Below, one piece after another: positions 60,139-64,000 of a DNA stretch of 64,000 bases. Every line of letters starts with the position of its first letter. The first letter of the stretch is position 1. The notes below the pieces were generated by a model. The model was given only the letters and a program-made list of their open reading frames with translations, searched no databases and was not told where the DNA came from. A program made the position numbers and the translations under genes. This DNA is from Chitinophagales bacterium (GTDB lineage Bacteria > Bacteroidota > Bacteroidia > Chitinophagales > JADIYW01), in assembly GCA_023957235.1 (NCBI GenBank), contig JAMLHI010000007.1:1-64000 (forward strand), written 5' to 3'.

Positions 60139-61146
60139 TTATACTTGAATTAAAAATTGAATTGTATCTATGCCATCAGCATAATCATTGAGTTGAGGTA
60201 TTTGAGTTGCTCCAAAACTGACGTGTCTATCTGATTTTTCAAAATTTACCACACACTGAATCTGCTCATTTTGTTCGTTGAGCCATTGAATAATTTCAGA
60301 TTCATCCTCATAGTAAGCAAGATTGATACAGGATATTGGAGAAGAAATAGAGATATTATCTACCATGTTGACAAAATCACAATCCACAATTGGTGTTCCA
60401 TTCATTAAATAGATAGTCCTCTGATAATCAAAATTATTTTTATAGGAATGAAAATTCAATAATGTAGAGAAAGGTTGCCAAGCAGTAATAAGATTTTCAA
60501 TATGATATCCTTTGGGAAGCCAAATCAAGGAAATATTTCGACATCCTAGTCCAAAATATTCAAATACATCCTTGCCCAATTGGAATAATGTATCCTTGTC
60601 TTCATTTCCTTTCAAGACTGCCACTGAATGCCTATTTTTTCTGATGATATTCGGCTTTTTACCGAAGTAATACTCAAAATATCTTCCGCTATTATTGCTT
60701 CCAGTAGCAATCACTGCATTTATTTCTTTCCATCTATTATCAATATGGATAAATGACTCCCATTCCTGATTGATGATTGTCAGCTGGTTTAATAAATGAG
60801 GAATAAGAATATTATCTTTTTCGGAAGTTTTCAAATGTAAATGATGACCGCTTATCAATACACATATTATATCATGGAACGATACTAGGGGAATATTCCC
60901 TGCAGCTATAATGCCAATATTTTTAGGAGTTATTTTACTGAAATCATATTGACTGAGCCAAGTATTTAATTTCTCAGCACTTAACATCTGAAAGGCTATC
61001 GCTTGAAGTGCTTTATAACAATTTTCGACAGTAAACCAATGATTTTTAATTCCCGCCAATCTAATAGCTTGTTGTAATTTTTCATTGTCTTCTGAGATAT
61101 ATTGGCCTAGTTTAACGAGAGAGTTAACTCGATTTATCAATTCCAT
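60139..61146 (-). CDS. acyl-CoA reductase (LuxC-like)
   Basis: A 335-residue protein of the LuxC/acyl-CoA reductase family, as commonly found in Bacteroidota. The NAD(P)-binding segment IGIIAAGNIPLVSFHD lies at about 77-92, IATGSNNSGRYFEYYF at about 146-161, and the likely catalytic Cys C202 is in YFGLGCRNISLIW. LuxC-type enzymes reduce acyl-CoA or acyl-enzyme to aldehyde. In Bacteroidota this gene occurs next to a 4Fe-4S ferredoxin, as here (61208-61555, divergent, 61 bases apart). The product and its use are unknown. Confidence 0.86.
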   Translation of the reverse strand: MELINRVNSLVKLGQYISEDNEKLQQAIRLAGIKNHWFTVENCYKALQAIAFQMLSAEKLNTWLSQYDFSKITPKNIGIIAAGNIPLVSFHDIICVLISGHHLHLKTSEKDNILIPHLLNQLTIINQEWESFIHIDNRWKEINAVIATGSNNSGRYFEYYFGKKPNIIRKNRHSVAVLKGNEDKDTLFQLGKDVFEYFGLGCRNISLIWLPKGYHIENLITAWQPFSTLLNFHSYKNNFDYQRTIYLMNGTPIVDCDFVNMVDNISISSPISCINLAYYEDESEIIQWLNEQNEQIQCVVNFEKSDRHVSFGATQIPQLNDYADGIDTIQFLIQV

Positions 61147-61207
61147 AAAGTAATAATTCGTTTATGTTTAGTATTTTTGCTCTAACAGATACAAAAGTAA
61201 TAAGACT

Positions 61208-61555
61208 ATGGCTATTATAATCACAGATGAGTGTATAAACTGTGGAGCGTGTGAACCAGAATGTCCCAATAATGCAATTTATGAAGGAGGAGTAGAATGG
61301 GCAATGTCAGATGGGACAGGAGTAAAAGGAATATTTAAACTAATGAATGGTTCTGAAATTGATGTCAATGCTAAGCAAAAGCCTATTTCTAATGAAATTT
61401 ATTATATAGTTCCAGATAAATGTACTGAATGTGTTGGTTTTCATGAAGAACCTCAATGTGCGGCAGTATGCCCTGTTGATTGTTGTGTTCCTGACCCTGA
61501 TGTAGTTGAGTCTAATGAGCAATTGCTTGCGAAAAAAGCAAAACTCCACTTATAA
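61208..61555 (+). CDS. 4Fe-4S dicluster ferredoxin
   Basis: A 115-residue protein with two [4Fe-4S] binding motifs: C9-x2-C12-x2-C15-x3-C19 (CINCGACEPECP) and C72-x2-C75-x8-C84-x3-C88 (CTECVGFHEEPQCAAVCP), with extra C92 and C93 after the second. The spacing of eight residues within the second motif (C75 to C84) marks the bacterial long-spacer dicluster (Alvin-type) ferredoxins. It would supply electrons to a low-potential reductase. Divergent from the LuxC-like gene. Confidence 0.92.
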   Translation: MAIIITDECINCGACEPECPNNAIYEGGVEWAMSDGTGVKGIFKLMNGSEIDVNAKQKPISNEIYYIVPDKCTECVGFHEEPQCAAVCPVDCCVPDPDVVESNEQLLAKKAKLHL

Positions 61556-61633
61556 GAAGATAAATGTGGCTTTTCAATTATAAATAATTGTCTTTTCGTT
61601 TTTCAATGAAATATGCACAATTGATACTAATAT

Positions 61634-62920
61634 ATGGGAGATAAGATTGGTTTTTCTGATTTAGGACTTCATCAGACACTGCTAAAAGCATTGGCAGATG
61701 CCAAGTATATTCAACCTACTGATATTCAGTTGGAGTCCATTCCATTGATATTAAATAGAAATGATGTACTGGGCTGTGCACAAACAGGTACCGGTAAAAC
61801 AGCTGCTTTTATTTTGCCGATATTGCATCAGATTTTGACACTTTTAGAACAAAATACGATACAGAAAAAAGAACTTAAATGTATAGTATTGGTTCCTACG
61901 CGGGAATTGGCTCTTCAAATTAATGAATATGTAGCTAAGATGGTCAAATATTCCAATATTCGTCATTGTGTCGTTTTTGGTGGAATTGATATTGATGGGC
62001 AGATTCAACAGTTGAAAAAGATTCATCCCCAGATTTTGATAGCTACACCTGGTCGTTTATTAGATATATATAGACATAGATTTATCAGTTTTAAACATGC
62101 CAAATTTTTGGTTTTGGATGAAGCAGATAGGATGTTGGATTTAGGATTTAAAGACGATTTACATCAGATTATTGATTTACTGCCAAAAGCTAGACAGACA
62201 TTAATGTTTTCAGCTACTTTAAATGAAAAAACAAAGATTTTGGCAAAAAATATCTTAAGAGAACCTACATATATTAAGGTTTCTCCTGCAGCTTCTACCT
62301 CTTTTCAAGTCAAGCAATATTTATATCCAGTTGCAACCATTCATAAGAATGATTTGGTCATTCATCTGATTAAAAAGATGAAGCCTAAAAGTATGGTTAT
62401 TTTTACGAAGACTAAAGCAGGAGCCAATCAATTGGTCAAAGAACTCGAAAAGGTAAACATCAAAGCTGAAGCACTTCATAGTGACCGCTCCCAACAAGTG
62501 AGGATAAGAATATTGGCAGAGTTTGCTAAAAAGAAATTAAATATTTTAGTGGCTACAGATGTAGCTGCTAGAGGGTTGGATATTGAAGGGATAGATTATG
62601 TTGTTAATTTTGATGTGCCACTACATGCAGAAACCTATGTACACAGAGTAGGAAGGACGGGTAGAGCAGAGGCTAAAGGAAAAGCATTTACTTTTGTTAC
62701 GCCCGAAGATTGGAACCTTGTAGAAAAAATTCAGGACTTAACGAAAGAAAATATCCCATTTGAAACGGGGCATCCTTATACGATTTCCTTAAATTTTACA
62801 AATCAGGCACTTCTCGAACAGCCAATTGAGTTACCTCAACCTCCTGTAAAAAAGAAAAAGCCGACATCTAAAGAAAGAAGAGCTAAGAAGGCATTACAAG
62901 AGAGAAAAGGTAAGTCTTAG
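61634..62920 (+). CDS. rhlE: DEAD-box RNA helicase (RhlE-like)
   Basis: A 428-residue DEAD-box protein: IQLESIPLIL (Q motif), AQTGTGKTAAF, PTRELALQI, ATPGRLLD, LVLDEADRMLDLGF, SAT, VIFTKTK, ATDVAARGLDIEG and YVHRVGRTGRA. The C-terminal 30 residues are Lys/Arg-rich (KKKKPTSKERRAKK), typical for RNA-binding tails. It unwinds RNA duplexes, in ribosome assembly, decay or cold response. The start is the ATG at 61634, which has no obvious ribosome-binding motif. Confidence 0.95.
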   Translation: MGDKIGFSDLGLHQTLLKALADAKYIQPTDIQLESIPLILNRNDVLGCAQTGTGKTAAFILPILHQILTLLEQNTIQKKELKCIVLVPTRELALQINEYVAKMVKYSNIRHCVVFGGIDIDGQIQQLKKIHPQILIATPGRLLDIYRHRFISFKHAKFLVLDEADRMLDLGFKDDLHQIIDLLPKARQTLMFSATLNEKTKILAKNILREPTYIKVSPAASTSFQVKQYLYPVATIHKNDLVIHLIKKMKPKSMVIFTKTKAGANQLVKELEKVNIKAEALHSDRSQQVRIRILAEFAKKKLNILVATDVAARGLDIEGIDYVVNFDVPLHAETYVHRVGRTGRAEAKGKAFTFVTPEDWNLVEKIQDLTKENIPFETGHPYTISLNFTNQALLEQPIELPQPPVKKKKPTSKERRAKKALQERKGKS

Positions 62921-62978
62921 GAAACATCAAAAAGCTTTCTTGTTACAATTGGATAATTCTATCTCTGATTTTTTATAT

Positions 62979-63899
62979 CTATTTTAGAAAAATTCCCCAC
63001 AAATATAAGGTAACTGCCGATAATGGAAGTCCATAATTCACAAGAGAAGCAGATAATTTCGGGCTGAGATTGTATTCTGTAGCAATAATAAATGCTGTAA
63101 TCATAGGTGGCATAGCTAGCTCTATAACGCTGACATCATAAATCATCCCTTTAAGTCCAGAAAAATAAAATATAGTCCAAAATACCAAAGGTCCTAACAG
63201 CAGTTTATATACAAGTCCCCATCCAAATTGTTTGGTATTAATTTCACTAAAACTAAATGAAAATTGCATCCCTATTGAAAGAAAAGCTAAAGGATTTGTC
63301 CAGCTACCTATGTAACTTAATATTTTGAGAATTTGTATGCCACCCAATTCAATATCTCTAAAGATTTCAGAAGGCATCATTAAAGCAATGAAAAAACAAG
63401 TAAAAGCAGGAAAGGTAATCAGTTGCCATATCATATTCTTGATAGTCAATTTTTCGCCGCTGGCATAAGCAGCCAGACCGATTCCTAATGTGGAAAGACA
63501 AGCAAAAGTGCCGGGCTGATCAACAAATATGGCATACTGAAGTCCTTGATCTCCAAATAACAATTTGGTTACAGGATAACCTACAAATGAAGTATTACCT
63601 AGTCCACAACCTAATGTTAGAGCCGCCCATGTTTTTTTATCCCATTTGTATAGATATTTTAATATCCCAAAAAACAATCCTGCTAAAATAAAAAATCCCC
63701 ACCCTGAAATTGTTGGAGCTAAAAATTCAATCTTTAAATCTATTTGACTGATTTTTTCTAATGTAATTGCAGGGATAGTGAAATATAAAATAAATTTATT
63801 GACTTTTTTGAATGCATCTTCAGGCAATAGGTGCCGTTGTTTGATGATGAAACCAGCACTAAGACAAAGCAGTAAAAAAGCAAGAGTCTCTTGAAACAT
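62979..63899 (-). CDS. AEC (auxin efflux carrier) family transporter
   Basis: A 306-residue hydrophobic protein with about ten membrane helices arranged in two five-helix halves. LGCGLGNTSFVGYPV in the N-terminal half and PPMITAFIIATEYNLSPKL-like segments in the C-terminal half are typical for the AEC family, which carries malate, auxin-like or other organic anions. The substrate cannot be read. It faces the helicase gene tail to tail. The next gene upstream on the reverse strand ends 34 bases before its start. Confidence 0.9.
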   Translation of the reverse strand: MFQETLAFLLLCLSAGFIIKQRHLLPEDAFKKVNKFILYFTIPAITLEKISQIDLKIEFLAPTISGWGFFILAGLFFGILKYLYKWDKKTWAALTLGCGLGNTSFVGYPVTKLLFGDQGLQYAIFVDQPGTFACLSTLGIGLAAYASGEKLTIKNMIWQLITFPAFTCFFIALMMPSEIFRDIELGGIQILKILSYIGSWTNPLAFLSIGMQFSFSFSEINTKQFGWGLVYKLLLGPLVFWTIFYFSGLKGMIYDVSVIELAMPPMITAFIIATEYNLSPKLSASLVNYGLPLSAVTLYLWGIFLK

Positions 63900-63933
63900 T
63901 CCACAAAAATAAAAGGTGATTGTTTTCTTACTA

Positions 63934-64000
63934 TTACATCCATTTTATTTTTTCACCAATAGAGCTATGTCTTTTACCATCTTCAAGGTCATCATTATCC
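63934..64000 (-). CDS. C-terminal fragment of an unidentified gene (5' end outside window)
   Basis: Reading the reverse strand inward from the right edge, one frame is open for 21 codons and ends with TAA at 63934-63936. The encoded tail, DNDDLEDGKRHSSIGEKIKWM, is charged and not identifiable. It is probably the end of a gene upstream of the AEC carrier. Without the rest it cannot be confirmed. Confidence 0.35.
   Translation of the reverse strand, partial: DNDDLEDGKRHSSIGEKIKWM

Noticed and set aside
1..64000. tRNA, rRNA, integrase, transposase or toxin-antitoxin genes
   Set aside because: I scanned for T-arm motifs and typical family motifs and saw none; a tRNAscan/Rfam search would be decisive.

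Overview
The window is an AT-rich, gene-dense chromosomal segment with no rRNA, tRNA, phage or transposase gene that I could find. It almost certainly comes from the phylum Bacteroidota. Two proteins end in type IX secretion (T9SS) sorting domains (34950-36083 and 48041-50719). Several short genes belong to families best known from this phylum (DUF2007, DUF3109, DUF3127, DUF3276). The order miaB - sigma-54 activator - lptE - TPR-like gene - secG is typical of it. Shine-Dalgarno motifs are scarce, and several genes are preceded by the Bacteroidota promoter pattern (TTTG or TTG, 19-21 bases, TAnnTTTG). I cannot fix genus or family from the sequence alone.

Layout. 0-10 kb: a membrane-anchored GH25 lysozyme cut by the left edge, a putative lipoprotein, a large FAD oxidoreductase, a PIF1/RecD-like helicase, a phosphatase, a metallophosphoesterase, an MscS channel and a D-amino-acid aldolase/deaminase-like PLP enzyme. 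10-20 kb: mutS2, a TPR protein, an alpha/beta hydrolase, the ribonucleotide reductase pair nrdB-nrdA closed by a strong terminator, a ferredoxin/ferredoxin-NADP reductase couple, and dusB. 20-28 kb: a tightly packed forward run (CPBP protease, DUF2007, cdsA, Sfp-type phosphopantetheinyl transferase, tetrapyrrole-methylase-like methyltransferase, DUF3109), then uvrA on the reverse strand. 28-36 kb: an MBL hydrolase, a Crp/Fnr regulator, the reverse operon miaB to secG with its own promoter and terminator, and a secreted T9SS protein.

36-47 kb is the most unusual part. A reverse-strand catabolic cluster encodes a biotin-dependent acyl-CoA carboxylase pair (3-methylcrotonyl-CoA carboxylase type), a crotonase-fold protein, a beta-keto acid cleavage enzyme (BKACE), and two acyl-CoA dehydrogenases fused to SCP2 domains with a four-helix-bundle gene between them. 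It resembles leucine/isovalerate degradation, but no HMG-CoA lyase is present and the crotonase lacks one of the two usual catalytic glutamates, so the pathway may be a variant. The cluster is interrupted by a small GIY-YIG nuclease gene embedded in an array of paired hairpin repeats. That arrangement looks like a REP/BIME-type repeat family with an associated nuclease and is the best candidate here for an undescribed mobile system. A second, unrelated repeat island follows the end of the cluster.

47-64 kb: a DUF6090-like membrane protein, a T9SS-exported GH172 (DUF2961) protein, a propionyl-CoA carboxylase type beta subunit, an RluA-type pseudouridine synthase, a YD-repeat-like secreted protein, an HSL-type esterase, DUF3127, a type II thioesterase, a pirin, a DUF3276 (PUR-alpha-like) protein, an ABC exporter half, a divergent LuxC-like acyl-CoA reductase/ferredoxin pair, a DEAD-box helicase and an AEC-family carrier. 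A short C-terminal coding fragment touches the right edge.

All assignments were made by reading motifs. No database search or alignment was run.
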